This document shows, in pieces, positions 22,835 through 31,913 of a stretch of DNA of 64,000 nt; positions within the stretch are counted from its first letter, which is position 1; each line of letters starts with the position of its first letter. Both the position numbers and the translations under genes were made by a program. Under the pieces are notes generated by a model. The model searched no databases and was not told the DNA's origin. It saw nothing but the letters and a program-made list of their open reading frames with translations. This stretch comes from Pseudomonadales bacterium (GTDB taxonomy: Bacteria; Pseudomonadota; Gammaproteobacteria; Pseudomonadales; Azotimanducaceae): assembly GCA_028285415.1 (NCBI GenBank), contig JANQPF010000029.1, forward strand, positions 1 to 64,000, read 5' to 3'.

Positions 22835-23974
22835 TCACTCCTCAAAATTTACCCAGACGCCACCCTGGGCCGAACTCGAAACAACCCGTTCGATGAAGCG
22901 CATACCGCGCACGCCGTGCTCGACGTCTGGAAAGTCAGCGTCTGCCACCCCGTCCAACGCCTGATAAAACCCCCGATAGACGTTCGCAAACGCTTCGAGA
23001 TAACCCTCGGGATGACCCGACGGCGTGCGCGCGGCATCGAGTGCCGCCGCCGACAGACCCGGACCACCCGTGCGCCTGATCTCTGGGGCGCGGTCCGTCC
23101 AGCGCACGAGCAGGCTGTTGGCATCAGACTGTTTCCACTCAAATCCCCCGCGCTCACCGTAGACCTGTAGCGCCAGGTCGTTTTCTTTGCCCACGGCAAT
23201 TTGACTGGCGCTGACGACGCCGCGCGCGCCGCCGGCAAAACGCAGCAGCACGTTGCCGTCGTCATCGAGTTCACGACCGGGCACGAACGTCGTCAGATCC
23301 GCACAGAGCGCTACAATATCGAGGCCGGTCACGTAGCTCACCAGATTTTCGGCGTGGGAGCCGATGTCGCCGAAGCAGCCGGCGGCACCCGCCCGCTCCG
23401 GATCAGTGCGCCAGGCCGCCTGCTTGTTGTCACTCGCGTCGGATGCCAGCCAGCCCTGCAGATACTCGCAATTGACGCGCCGGATAGCACCCAGCGCACC
23501 CGACGCAACCAGCGCACGGGCTTCTCTGATCATCGGGTAGCCGGTGTAGTTATGGGTGACCGCAAACTCGAGATCGCACTTCGCGAGCGTTCCGGCCAGC
23601 TGCTCAGCCTGTGCCAGGGACATCGCCAACGGCTTGTCGCAGACGACATGGAAACCGGCTGCGAGGGCAGCTTCAGCAACGGGCACGTGCACGTGGTTGG
23701 GTGCCGCGATCACAACAAACTGCATGCGCTCGTCTGTGGGTCGCGCGGCTTCCGCGGCGAACATCGTGGCATAGTCGGGATAACACCGTTCATCAGACAG
23801 GCCGTAGAGCTCCCGGCCCGAACGCCGCGACCGCTCAGCATCCGAAGCGAACGCGCCACAAACGAGGCATGCCGCGCCGTCCATCTCCGCAGCCAGCCGA
23901 TGCACCTGGCCAATGAACGCGCCTTCGCCGCCGCCGACCATGCCAAAGCGCCATTTGGCGCGTCGCTCAGTCAA
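22835..23974 (-). CDS. Gfo/Idh/MocA family oxidoreductase
   Basis: A 379-aa dehydrogenase. The Rossmann motif [16 protein letters not shown] is near residues 10-25, and the catalytic Lys is in VCDKPLAMS near residue 113 (the EKP/DKP motif). The C-terminal domain has the family beta-sheet. A TTG at 23974 is the best start because GGGGAGAGG precedes it; the longer frame to 24052 adds a hydrophobic stretch that would lie in the promoter region. It works with the downstream isomerase, probably oxidising a cyclic polyol or sugar. Confidence 0.85.
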   Translation of the reverse strand: MTERRAKWRFGMVGGGEGAFIGQVHRLAAEMDGAACLVCGAFASDAERSRRSGRELYGLSDERCYPDYATMFAAEAARPTDERMQFVVIAAPNHVHVPVAEAALAAGFHVVCDKPLAMSLAQAEQLAGTLAKCDLEFAVTHNYTGYPMIREARALVASGALGAIRRVNCEYLQGWLASDASDNKQAAWRTDPERAGAAGCFGDIGSHAENLVSYVTGLDIVALCADLTTFVPGRELDDDGNVLLRFAGGARGVVSASQIAVGKENDLALQVYGERGGFEWKQSDANSLLVRWTDRAPEIRRTGGPGLSAAALDAARTPSGHPEGYLEAFANVYRGFYQALDGVADADFPDVEHGVRGMRFIERVVSSSAQGGVWVNFEE

Positions 23975-24005
23975 AACCTCTCCCCAGTCACAAACGCACG
24001 TGTTG

Positions 24006-24022
24006 TACGCTACGATAGCGTA
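24006..24022. promoter_or_regulatory. Palindromic candidate operator between Gfo/Idh and aminotransferase genes
   Basis: TACGCTA (24006-24012) and TAGCGTA (24016-24022) form a perfect 7-bp inverted repeat with a 3-bp spacer. It lies in the 119-bp gap between divergent genes starting at 23974 and 24094. No regulator gene is adjacent, so the binding protein is unknown. Confidence 0.45.
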
Positions 24023-24093
24023 AAGGGAGAGAGGGAACACGTAGATGAGCACGCCACCCAGTTTGATCCTGTGCGACAGCCTGGCGGTGGGCC

Positions 24094-25251
24094 ATGTCTG
24101 AAATCAAATACGACTTCGGCACGGGCCGCTCTGATCCCAGCACCTTCCCGGCCGAGGCGCTGCAGGCTGCAGCGGTCAAAGTCATCGGCGAGCAGGCGGA
24201 AGAACTCACCAAGTACCCCGGCGGTCTCGGCCACGCGGGCCTACGCCAGGCGATGGCGGAGCGCGAGGGTGGGCGTGAGGGTGTCGACATCAATCCCGAC
24301 CATCTCATCATCACCAACGGTTCGATGCAGGCCGTCACGCTCACGGCCGAAGCGTTGCAGGATCAAAAAGGTGACACTGTCATCGTCGAGGAGTACAGCT
24401 ACCCCGGCACGCTCGGCGCCTACCGCAGCCTCGGGCTCGACATGGTAGGCGTTCGTCTCGACGAAGGTGGGATGCGCATCGATCATCTGGCTGAAGCGCT
24501 CGAACGCCTGACCGGCGAAGGTCGTCTGCCAAAATTCATCTACGCCATCAGCACGTACCAGAACCCAACCGGCTTTATCATGCCGAAGTCGCGCCGGCTG
24601 GAGATGATCGAGGTTGCGGCCCGCTACAACGTGCCGATCGTCGAGGACAACTGCTACGCCGACGTGCACTACGACGGGCCGATTGAACCCGCGCTCTTTG
24701 CCTTGGACGACAACCCGAACCATGTCTATCTGGGATCACTGTCAAAAATCCTGGCGCCGGGCTTCCGCCTCGGCTACGTCTACGCCCGTCCGCCCATGCT
24801 CGAGAAAATACTCGCGCGCCGACACGATGCTGGCAGCAACTACCTCGCCGCGGCCATCGCTGCGGAGTTCTACAAGGACGGCATTGGCAACCACGCGGCG
24901 GTCACCAACCCCGTGCTCAAGCGTAAACGCGATCTGACCACTCAGGGCCTCGAGGACACGCTCGACGACATCTGCGCCTGGTCCAACCCGGCGGGTGGTT
25001 TGTTCATCTGGCTGCGCATGCCCGATGACGTCGATCGCAAAAAGCTCTGGGAACTGACCCAGGAAAACGGATTCAACTACCTGCCGGGTACCGCTTTCCA
25101 CTACGCTAACCGGAACAAACCCTTCTTGCGTCTGGCATTCGGCCATTTGACGGAGGAGCAGATTGTGGAAGGGATACCGGTGCTGGCGCGTTGTCTGCGC
25201 GAGGCGCGAACCAGCAACGAGGCGCGCACGTTCGAAGGTTTGTTCGACTAG
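24094..25251 (+). CDS. PLP-dependent aminotransferase, class I/II (2-aminoadipate transaminase-like)
   Basis: A 385-aa fold-type I aminotransferase. Conserved blocks are KYPGGLGHAGLRQAMAER near residues 37-54, NPTGFIMPKSRR near 157-168, PIVEDNCYADVHYDG near 181-195, and SLSKILAPGFRLGY near 213-226, in which the Lys binds PLP. This is the type related to the C-terminal half of MocR regulators, but it has no HTH domain. The acceptor/donor pair is unknown. Its stop shares CTAG with the convergent SRPBCC gene. Confidence 0.88.
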   Translation: MSEIKYDFGTGRSDPSTFPAEALQAAAVKVIGEQAEELTKYPGGLGHAGLRQAMAEREGGREGVDINPDHLIITNGSMQAVTLTAEALQDQKGDTVIVEEYSYPGTLGAYRSLGLDMVGVRLDEGGMRIDHLAEALERLTGEGRLPKFIYAISTYQNPTGFIMPKSRRLEMIEVAARYNVPIVEDNCYADVHYDGPIEPALFALDDNPNHVYLGSLSKILAPGFRLGYVYARPPMLEKILARRHDAGSNYLAAAIAAEFYKDGIGNHAAVTNPVLKRKRDLTTQGLEDTLDDICAWSNPAGGLFIWLRMPDDVDRKKLWELTQENGFNYLPGTAFHYANRNKPFLRLAFGHLTEEQIVEGIPVLARCLREARTSNEARTFEGLFD

Positions 25252-25781
25252 TTGAGCGGCGCGTTCGTCGCCAGGAACTGCTGCAGGCGTTGCAGCTGAC
25301 CCAGCTGCACCTGGTCAACCGGCTCTGCCAAAGGCGCCAGACCGCCGTTGACGTAGCCGCCCACGACGTAGCGGTAGCTCAGCAGCGCACCCTCGGGATG
25401 AGGCTTGAAGGCAAACGTCATGGCCCCCGCCACGCCCATGGCCTGGAGCGGTCCAAGGCCGCCACGCAGCGTGAGCGATCGCCCCGGCTGGGCATTCACA
25501 ATCTGCATATGCTGCACCGATCCGCCGTCCGCCAGCTTTTCGCAGAAACACCCGCCAGCCGTCGGTTCCATGGTAAATCCCGCCGCGTCCCCGCCGAACG
25601 AGTGACTGGCGTCCCACCACAGGTGCACGTCCCGCGTCAGCGCCTCATAGGCCCGCGCCGGGCTTGCTTGCAACACCAATTCGTGGACCGACGTAAATCC
25701 GTTGGTCGACTTGTCGGTAACTTCACCGTACGCCACCGCCGGGAACGCCGCCAGACTCAGCAGAAGGATTACGTATTTCAT
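25248..25781 (-). CDS. Secreted SRPBCC/START-like protein
   Basis: A 177-aa protein with a clear signal peptide (MKYVILLLSLAAFPAVAYG). The mature part fits the Bet v1-like SRPBCC fold: VHELVLQASPARAYEALTRDVHLWWD near residues 32-57, and FKPHPEGALLSYRYVVGGYV near 125-144. Such proteins bind hydrophobic ligands in a cavity. Periplasmic or lipid-associated use is likely. Its stop shares CTAG with the aminotransferase. Confidence 0.75.
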   Translation of the reverse strand: MKYVILLLSLAAFPAVAYGEVTDKSTNGFTSVHELVLQASPARAYEALTRDVHLWWDASHSFGGDAAGFTMEPTAGGCFCEKLADGGSVQHMQIVNAQPGRSLTLRGGLGPLQAMGVAGAMTFAFKPHPEGALLSYRYVVGGYVNGGLAPLAEPVDQVQLGQLQRLQQFLATNAPLN

Positions 25782-25845
25782 GACGACCTCGCCTCAGCAA
25801 TGCCGTGGGTGTACCATCCGCTTCCCGCAGCGGTCAAGCCAGGCT

Positions 25846-26406
25846 ATGTCCCCCGACCTCGGTCAACGCATTCTCGTCATGGGTAACAGCTGCGCGGGTA
25901 AAACCACCCTGGCTCAGCGCCTGGCCGATGAGCGCGGCATCCCACACGTCAATCTCGACGCCCTCAACTGGCAACCCCACTGGGTCGGGCTGAACGCCAC
26001 CAATCCCGGGCTTCTGAGAGAAAAGTTCAGAGAAGCGACCTCAGGTGAATCCTGGACCGTCTCCGGCTCCTATACCAACGATGCGCAGGCCACGTTCTGG
26101 CCTCATCTCGATACGATCATCTGGCTGGACCTGCGGATGCCGGTGCTGCTGTACCGGGTGTTGCATCGCTCGTGGCGCCGCTGGCGCGACAAGGAGCTGC
26201 TCTGGGGAACCAACTACGAGTCGTTCTGGGGCCAGCTCGCGGTCTGGCGCGGCGAAGACTCTCTGGTCTGGTGGATCGTCACGCAGCATCATCGCAAACG
26301 GCGCGCCATGCTGGATTACATCGTGGATCCGCAGTGGGGCCATATCCGCTTTCTACGGTTCAGGTCGAGCAGGGCAATGCAGCAGGCGCTCTTTCCGGCT
26401 GACTAG
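25846..26406 (+). CDS. P-loop NTPase, adenylate kinase/topology-modulation-like
   Basis: A 186-aa small kinase-like P-loop protein. The Walker A motif GNSCAGKTTLAQRLA is at about residues 11-25. DALNWQPHWVGL near 38-49 and the arginine-rich TQHHRKRRAML near 140-150 match the family of FlaR/topology-modulation adenylate-kinase-like proteins. I take the ATG at 25846 because upstream codons would enter the promoter of the divergent gene. The nucleotide acceptor is unknown. Its stop shares CTAG with the convergent TonB receptor gene. Confidence 0.72.
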   Translation: MSPDLGQRILVMGNSCAGKTTLAQRLADERGIPHVNLDALNWQPHWVGLNATNPGLLREKFREATSGESWTVSGSYTNDAQATFWPHLDTIIWLDLRMPVLLYRVLHRSWRRWRDKELLWGTNYESFWGQLAVWRGEDSLVWWIVTQHHRKRRAMLDYIVDPQWGHIRFLRFRSSRAMQQALFPAD

Positions 26407-28901
26407 AATTCCCACCGGATACCCAGCGACGGCACCAGGGGCAGGAGCGTTTCTTCCTGCGGTGTGAGCAGGAAGCCTCCGTTACTTTCGTCTTCCTCGA
26501 TTTCGTATTCGATCCCACCAACGTTGTGCCGGTTCGGCAGGTTGGTGACCTCCAGAAACGCGGTGAGCGATTGACCATGCCACTGCCAACGCCGGCTGAC
26601 CTGCAGATCCACGGACAGAAAATCTTTCAGACGAGTGCCGTTGCGTCGAAGCTCGAGCACCTCTCCTTCCGCCACCGCGCCCGGCAGGCTCGTCGTTCGC
26701 CACCCTTCGTGCCACAACGCCGTGGCCGCAACCGTCCACCGATCGTTCTGCCAACGCAGGCCGGTGGAGACGGTGCCACCCTGATCCCAGGCGCGCGGCA
26801 CCCAACGCCCGTCGATGCGATCTTCCACCTCTGTGGCGGTCACCGACAGCCATGACATGAACGCATCGTCCGGCTCATAGCGCAGGGTGAGCTCCAGGCC
26901 TCTGGCTCTAGCTCTGTCAGGACTTATCTCAACGCGGTCCGAGGCAAGCTCGGGGAGAAGCACCAGAGGATTAAACAGATTCTCAAAGCGGCGTTTGGGA
27001 TCGTGAAAATCCTTGGCGAACGCTTCGAGACGCATGCTGAAGCCACGCTCACCGAAACGACGATGCCAGCCTAGAATGAAGTGGTCGGCGTACTGTTCCT
27101 GCTGATAACCGGTGATGCCATCACCTACCAGCAGTTCGTGTATGGCTTCCGGCTGATAAAAGCGGCCGGCTGAAAAACGGATTTCGCTGGTCTCGTCAAT
27201 TTCCCACTTCACGCTTGCCCGCGGGCTGACCTGCGAATCGGACGCATCGGTATAGTCCTGGAAATCCCAGCGAATCCCGCCTTCCAGCATCACACCTTCG
27301 AACGGTTCAACCCGCACGGTACCGTAGACCCCGCCGCTGGCGCCGCTCGGACGCAGCCGATAGCGCCGCGTTTCGTTGAGATCCGTCCCCAGCAAATCCG
27401 CGAGCGCGCGACGCTCGATGACGCCCTCGTAGTCGTAGGATCCGCGCTGATAGTTCATGCGCACACCAAATTCGGAGTAAACACGCTTCGACACGTCAAA
27501 GCGGATCACCTGGGCCAGCGAGTAGAGTTCGAAGTCGCGACGGTCGTCGACCGTCGCACGGCCGTTATCGAGATCTTCGTCGCTCAGGAAGCCGTTCCTG
27601 TCATGTGCGATCGAGCCTATGGAAAGGATCGTCGAGGTGTCCAGCCGCGGCGACCACGCACGATGCAGCTGCGCCCACCCATACAAATTCCGGTAGCGGG
27701 ACTCGGCAATCTCGCCGTCCTCATCGAAGTCGCTGAGCTCAATGTCATCGACGTACCCGATGAGCCCCACGTCCAACTCGGTCACGGCATCGAGCTCGTA
27801 GCGTACCTGGGCAAACCAGTCTCCGTAGGAGGGTTCACCGACCGTCGAATTGATCTTTCTGGTGACAATGTCGAGATTCCCGCGGCGCGCCGACACCGCC
27901 CATTTGCCGCGTTCTTCCTGCAGATTGCCGTGCAGGAGGATGCCCGCGTTCAAAAGACTCAGACTCAGCTCACCCCAGCGGCCACGGTGTTCCCGCGCCG
28001 GATCAATGTCCATGACACCGCTCATGCGATCGCCATAGCGAATCGGAAAGCCACCGGTGTAGACATCGATCGTGTCGATGACACTCGGGTTGAAACTGGA
28101 GAAGACGCTCTGGAAGTCTCGCAGGTGAAACGGCTCCAGCAGCTCCACATTGTTGAACAGCACCAGAAGCTCGTCCTGCAGACCGCCACGAATGTGGGGC
28201 TTGGCGGAAACGCCAATGGTGCTCATCCCCGGCAGGTGGCTCGTGATCCGCAGCGGGTCTTCCCCCAGGCGCGGAACGGCGTCAAAAAGCTCAATGTCGA
28301 GCGCGTGCATGCCGGTACGATCGTTGCGCAGCGCGTAGCGGCTCGATACCACAACAATTTCATCCATCAGACGCTCCTGCGCCAGCGGTATCTCGAGCAG
28401 CCGGTCGACCTTCGGGTCTCCCAGGAGGCTGGCCGGGCCGTAACCTTCCAGAGAGACCTCCAGGCGTTGCGGTTGCGCGACGGCAAGTTCAAACCGGCCG
28501 AGGCTGTCGGTCATCAACACCTGCTCACCAATTTCCACTTTGACACCGGAGAGCGGCTGACCGGTAGCCGCATCGAGCACCCGTCCGCGCAGAACGTCCG
28601 CAGACGCATCTGCTTGAATCGGCACAATCAGCCAGACGCCGCGCTGATTCCGTACGAGTCCGAGGCGCAGCGGCTCGAGGCCCGCCTTGAGCCTTGCGAT
28701 GGGATCACCCGGCGGGGGCTCGACTGAAAACTTCAAGGACGGCCGTACCAGACCGGTGGAATAGAGGAAGCTGAAGCCCGCCTCTTCGTAGTCTTCCAGC
28801 ACTTCGGTGACGAGGCGGTTGAGAAGCGTCGTCTCTGCTGCCAGCGCTGGCGGTACGAGGATCAGCAGCCACAGCGCCGCCATGACCCTGAACGTCCTCA
28901 T
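26403..28901 (-). CDS. TonB-dependent receptor with STN and carboxypeptidase-regulatory-like N-terminal domains
   Basis: An 832-aa outer-membrane receptor. Signal peptide residues 1-21. An STN (secretin/TonB N-terminal) signalling domain covers about 22-97. A CarboxypepD_reg-like domain follows near 104-165 (LRGRVLDAATGQPLSGVKVEIG). The plug comes next, with HIRGGLQDELLVLFNNVEL and YTGGFPIRYGDRMSG near 230-300, and a 22-strand barrel ends in GIRWEF with C-terminal Phe. I start at ATG 28901, 10 nt after the fecR stop. With sigma factor and FecR upstream it is probably a transducing receptor; the ligand is unknown, not necessarily iron. Confidence 0.9.
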   Translation of the reverse strand: MRTFRVMAALWLLILVPPALAAETTLLNRLVTEVLEDYEEAGFSFLYSTGLVRPSLKFSVEPPPGDPIARLKAGLEPLRLGLVRNQRGVWLIVPIQADASADVLRGRVLDAATGQPLSGVKVEIGEQVLMTDSLGRFELAVAQPQRLEVSLEGYGPASLLGDPKVDRLLEIPLAQERLMDEIVVVSSRYALRNDRTGMHALDIELFDAVPRLGEDPLRITSHLPGMSTIGVSAKPHIRGGLQDELLVLFNNVELLEPFHLRDFQSVFSSFNPSVIDTIDVYTGGFPIRYGDRMSGVMDIDPAREHRGRWGELSLSLLNAGILLHGNLQEERGKWAVSARRGNLDIVTRKINSTVGEPSYGDWFAQVRYELDAVTELDVGLIGYVDDIELSDFDEDGEIAESRYRNLYGWAQLHRAWSPRLDTSTILSIGSIAHDRNGFLSDEDLDNGRATVDDRRDFELYSLAQVIRFDVSKRVYSEFGVRMNYQRGSYDYEGVIERRALADLLGTDLNETRRYRLRPSGASGGVYGTVRVEPFEGVMLEGGIRWDFQDYTDASDSQVSPRASVKWEIDETSEIRFSAGRFYQPEAIHELLVGDGITGYQQEQYADHFILGWHRRFGERGFSMRLEAFAKDFHDPKRRFENLFNPLVLLPELASDRVEISPDRARARGLELTLRYEPDDAFMSWLSVTATEVEDRIDGRWVPRAWDQGGTVSTGLRWQNDRWTVAATALWHEGWRTTSLPGAVAEGEVLELRRNGTRLKDFLSVDLQVSRRWQWHGQSLTAFLEVTNLPNRHNVGGIEYEIEEDESNGGFLLTPQEETLLPLVPSLGIRWEF

Positions 28902-28911
28902 GCCGGGACCG

Positions 28912-29874
28912 CTAGAGAAAGTCGACCAGCCATCCGCGGGCACCTGCCGCCGTCAGCTTGAATCGCGCGGTTCGTAGCGCATCTTCCATGGTGGTTTCGT
29001 CACTCGTCCCCGCACCCTGCAGATATTCCAGTCTGGCTCTCTGCTCCACCGCACGGCTCGCGAACTGCAGCTGATGCCCCGTATCACGCGCCATCCAGTG
29101 GAGGTATTCGTAGACGCTCGTACCGTCCAGCTGCAACGGCGCACGCCCCTCACGCTGCCACTGCCAACGCACATCGGTACTCGTCAGCGCTTCCCGCCGG
29201 GCAAGCGCGGTACCTTCGAAACGCGCCAGCTCGCCAACCCCGTCGCGAGCCATCATCGAAACGCGCTGGTCCGCAGACTGCACATCCACCCGCCCCTCGC
29301 GGAGCGCAACCCATGCCGAGCCGGCCGGACCTACGCCCACCTCAAACTGGGTGCCAATGTCACGCACTTCAAACTCTGGCGTCACAACCGTCAAGCGGGC
29401 CGCGCCGTCAGCATCAACGTAGACCCGACCGGCCGTGAGCTCGACGGCGTTCGAACCAATCACCACGCGCGAGGAAACGTCCAGCACCACGCGCGCGCCG
29501 GTTCTGAAACGAATGCTGGCCATGCCATCAGCCGGTGTCGTCAGCACACTCTCCGCTTCGAGTAGACGTCCTCGCGACGCGACCTCGCCGTTATCCGCGT
29601 GGAGCGTACCGCGGACAAAGGTCACTTCCGCGAGCTCCGGCGTGACGTTCAGCGGTGCACGGAACCAGAAACTTGCCGCCGTCACCCCGATCAGCACCGT
29701 CGCCGCCAGGGCCAGCCAGGGCACCCTTTGCGACGGACGCGACGGACGCGCCGGCAAGGCTTCCCAGGCGGCCAGCGTGTGCGCATACACCCGCGCCCGC
29801 ATGTCCTCGGGAGGAGGGCGTCGCTGACCGGCAGCCGTCAGCAGTTGTTCGATGTCCTGATCGTTTTCAGTCAT
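28912..29874 (-). CDS. FecR-domain anti-sigma/sigma regulator
   Basis: A 320-aa single-pass inner-membrane protein. A cytoplasmic N-terminal part of about 50 residues binds the sigma factor, the TM helix VPWLALAATVLIGVTAASF is near residues 48-66, and the periplasmic FecR domain carries VTPEFEVRDIGTQFEVGVG near 162-180. It senses the occupied TonB receptor and regulates the ECF factor. It starts 3 nt after the sigma factor's stop (GTG at 29877 or ATG at 29874) and is followed by the receptor gene 10 nt later. Confidence 0.9.
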   Translation of the reverse strand: MTENDQDIEQLLTAAGQRRPPPEDMRARVYAHTLAAWEALPARPSRPSQRVPWLALAATVLIGVTAASFWFRAPLNVTPELAEVTFVRGTLHADNGEVASRGRLLEAESVLTTPADGMASIRFRTGARVVLDVSSRVVIGSNAVELTAGRVYVDADGAARLTVVTPEFEVRDIGTQFEVGVGPAGSAWVALREGRVDVQSADQRVSMMARDGVGELARFEGTALARREALTSTDVRWQWQREGRAPLQLDGTSVYEYLHWMARDTGHQLQFASRAVEQRARLEYLQGAGTSDETTMEDALRTARFKLTAAGARGWLVDFL

Positions 29875-29877
29875 CAC

Positions 29878-30468
29878 TCAAACCTCTTGCGCCTGCAACT
29901 CGCTTTGCAGATCTCTGAAACACGTTCTGAAGGCTTTCCGCGCCCGGGCGAGCATGGACTGCGCGGCCAGACGTCCGACTCCCAGCCGGTGGGCGATCTC
30001 CTTTACCGACAAACCCTCGAGATACTTCCACTCCAGCACCCGGCCGTAGTTGTCCGGCAGGTAATCCAGCGTGAGCTGCACGAGATCCGCAACGGCCAGG
30101 CGCTGGGACAGATCCTCCTGCAGATCGACGCCCATGGATTCGAGCGCTGCCCGCACTGCAGGATCGTCATCAATGCTCACGAGCTGGGATTCGCGCTGGC
30201 CGTGGCGCCTGTACCACGTGGAAATCTCGTTGCGGCAGATCTGGCACAGCCAGGTAAAGAGCTGGGCCTCGCCGCGGTACGTGTGCAGGTTGCGAACCGC
30301 TTTAACCATGACTTCCTGAACGATGTCTTCCACCGCCTCAGAAGACTGCACCCGGGCCGCACAGAACCGCGTCAGCCGGGAAAAGTAGCCCGTGAAGAAC
30401 TCGTCGAACGCGGCGCGGTCCTTGTCGAGAACGCGCGTGACCAGTTTGAGATCGTCAGTGTGCTGCAT
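29878..30468 (-). CDS. ECF-family RNA polymerase sigma factor
   Basis: A 196-aa extracytoplasmic-function sigma factor. Region 2 spans FDEFFTGYFSRLTRFCAARV to VQEVMVKAVRNLHTYRGEA, with the WLCQICRNEISTWYRR end of region 2.4. Region 4 has LPDNYGRVLEWKYLEGLSVKEIAHRLGVG near residues 139-168. The longer open frame to 30576 overlaps the promoter region, so I start at MQHTDDLK (ATG 30468). FecR follows immediately and should act as its partner. It is divergent from the secreted acidic protein at 30654. Confidence 0.88.
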   Translation of the reverse strand: MQHTDDLKLVTRVLDKDRAAFDEFFTGYFSRLTRFCAARVQSSEAVEDIVQEVMVKAVRNLHTYRGEAQLFTWLCQICRNEISTWYRRHGQRESQLVSIDDDPAVRAALESMGVDLQEDLSQRLAVADLVQLTLDYLPDNYGRVLEWKYLEGLSVKEIAHRLGVGRLAAQSMLARARKAFRTCFRDLQSELQAQEV

Positions 30469-30653
30469 CACGTCAGTTACACGTTGGGTCCCCGTTGGAC
30501 GACGCGGCGGACAAAAATCAATCGCGGTCGAACGCGAAATTTTTTCATCGCCCGCTTCGATGGTTTCGCCGCGCATCTGCAGTCAAACGCCACGGATCAC
30601 GGCACCTATGTGAGTCCATATGCCAGTCCATACGCAACCAATCGGAGAAACTG

Positions 30654-31451
30654 ATGAGAAGCATACACCCATACCGGAAATATCTATGCACTGCGCTCCT
30701 TGCCGCCCTGCCCCTCACGGGGTTCGCCGCAGAGAGCGATGACGACGACGAAGAGATCCCTTTCGATGAGGCATTCATCTTCTTTGAGCTCAACAACACT
30801 GACGGCGACCTGGGCATCCACGCCAAGATCGACGGAGACGAGTGGCGCAGGTTGACCATGGAGGACCCCAACGAGCGACGCATGATGAAGGTCTTCGTTA
30901 CTGGCCGGTTGCGCCGGCAGGGCGTGACCGAGTTCTTCTTCGAAAGCGCGGAGCCCACGTTCGACGAGCTCGATCCGCAGGTGTTTTTCAAGCGCTTCCC
31001 GGAAGGTACCTATGAGGTTGAGGGCCTTTCGCTCGACGGCGAGGAGTTGGAGAGCGAGACCGAGGTCACCCACCTGATTCCGGCCCAGCCCGAACCCACG
31101 GTCAACGGCATGCCGTACGTCACCGACTGCGATGAAGGGGAGCTGCCCGTATTCGGCGCAGACGAAGATGTGGTCCTTGCCTGGGACCCGGTCACCCTTT
31201 CCCATCCGACCCTCGGCCGGACTAACGAGCCGATCACCGTCGTCAACTATGAAGTGGTCGTGGAGATCGATGATACACCGTACAACGTGTCAGCAATCCT
31301 GCCACCCGACGTCACGGAGTTCGAGGTGCCGGAAGAGATTCTGGGACTGAGCGATGAGATCAAGTACGAAATCCTCGTGCGTGAGGAGAGCTACAACCAG
31401 ACTGCGGTGGAGAGCTGTTTCGAAGTCGAGTCTGAGGAGGACGAGGACTAA
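30654..31451 (+). CDS. Acidic secreted protein of unknown function
   Basis: A 265-aa product with a signal peptide (residues 1-27) and an unusually acidic mature chain: ESDDDDEEIPFDE at the start and FEVESEEDED at the end. There are two Cys (in TDCDEG and ESCFEVE) that may form a disulfide. The middle has beta-sandwich-like strands. No family is recognised. CGGAGAAACTG precedes the ATG at 30654. It is divergent from the ECF sigma gene, with 185 bp between, and may be part of the same surface-signalling regulon. A HEAT-repeat lipoprotein follows after 3 nt. Confidence 0.7.
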   Translation: MRSIHPYRKYLCTALLAALPLTGFAAESDDDDEEIPFDEAFIFFELNNTDGDLGIHAKIDGDEWRRLTMEDPNERRMMKVFVTGRLRRQGVTEFFFESAEPTFDELDPQVFFKRFPEGTYEVEGLSLDGEELESETEVTHLIPAQPEPTVNGMPYVTDCDEGELPVFGADEDVVLAWDPVTLSHPTLGRTNEPITVVNYEVVVEIDDTPYNVSAILPPDVTEFEVPEEILGLSDEIKYEILVREESYNQTAVESCFEVESEEDED

Positions 31452-31454
31452 CCG

Positions 31455-31913
31455 ATGAGCTCACGGACAGGCTTCATTGCGGGGCTTGCGGCCATCGCGC
31501 TGCTGGCGGCTTGTGGAGGGCCGCCGGCAGCACCCGTCAGTCACCACCCACCAGACGATCCGGAGCCGGCAGCGAGCCAGACGAAATCCGTGTCGGCACC
31601 CCAATTCGATCACAAGGATGACAAGGCACAGGCGGACGCCGTCTACACCGCCCTCGATGCCGAGGACGCTGCGGTTCGCGACGCGGCTCTCGAACAGCTT
31701 GCCCGTCTGGAAACCAGAGAATCCACCGTCAGACTGCAGCTCCTGATCACCGACCCGGACAAAAACGTGAGGGAAGATACGGTAGATGCGCTCGCGGACG
31801 TCGGCACACCGCTCGCCCATGAGCTCCTGTTGAGGGCAAGCCTCGACCCACATCCGGCAGTCAGGGAGGCGGCGTTGGACGCGCTGGCAAGGCGTCAAAG
31901 CGTTGCAAGATGA
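31455..31913 (+). CDS. HEAT-repeat lipoprotein
   Basis: A 152-aa protein with a lipoprotein signal peptide (lipobox LAAC, Cys20) and a Pro/Ala-rich linker. Three HEAT-like helical repeats follow: AEDAAVRDAALEQLARL, DPDKNVREDTVDALADVG and DPHPAVREAALDALARR. HEAT repeats bind proteins, so it probably scaffolds an envelope complex. The gene follows the acidic secreted protein by 3 nt. Its end overlaps the convergent transglycosylase gene by 19 nt. Confidence 0.8.
   Translation: MSSRTGFIAGLAAIALLAACGGPPAAPVSHHPPDDPEPAASQTKSVSAPQFDHKDDKAQADAVYTALDAEDAAVRDAALEQLARLETRESTVRLQLLITDPDKNVREDTVDALADVGTPLAHELLLRASLDPHPAVREAALDALARRQSVAR

Noticed and set aside
30611-30635. Short direct repeat AGTCCATA before the acidic secreted protein
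   Set aside because: Two 8-base copies 14 bp apart near a start codon are too short to separate from chance.
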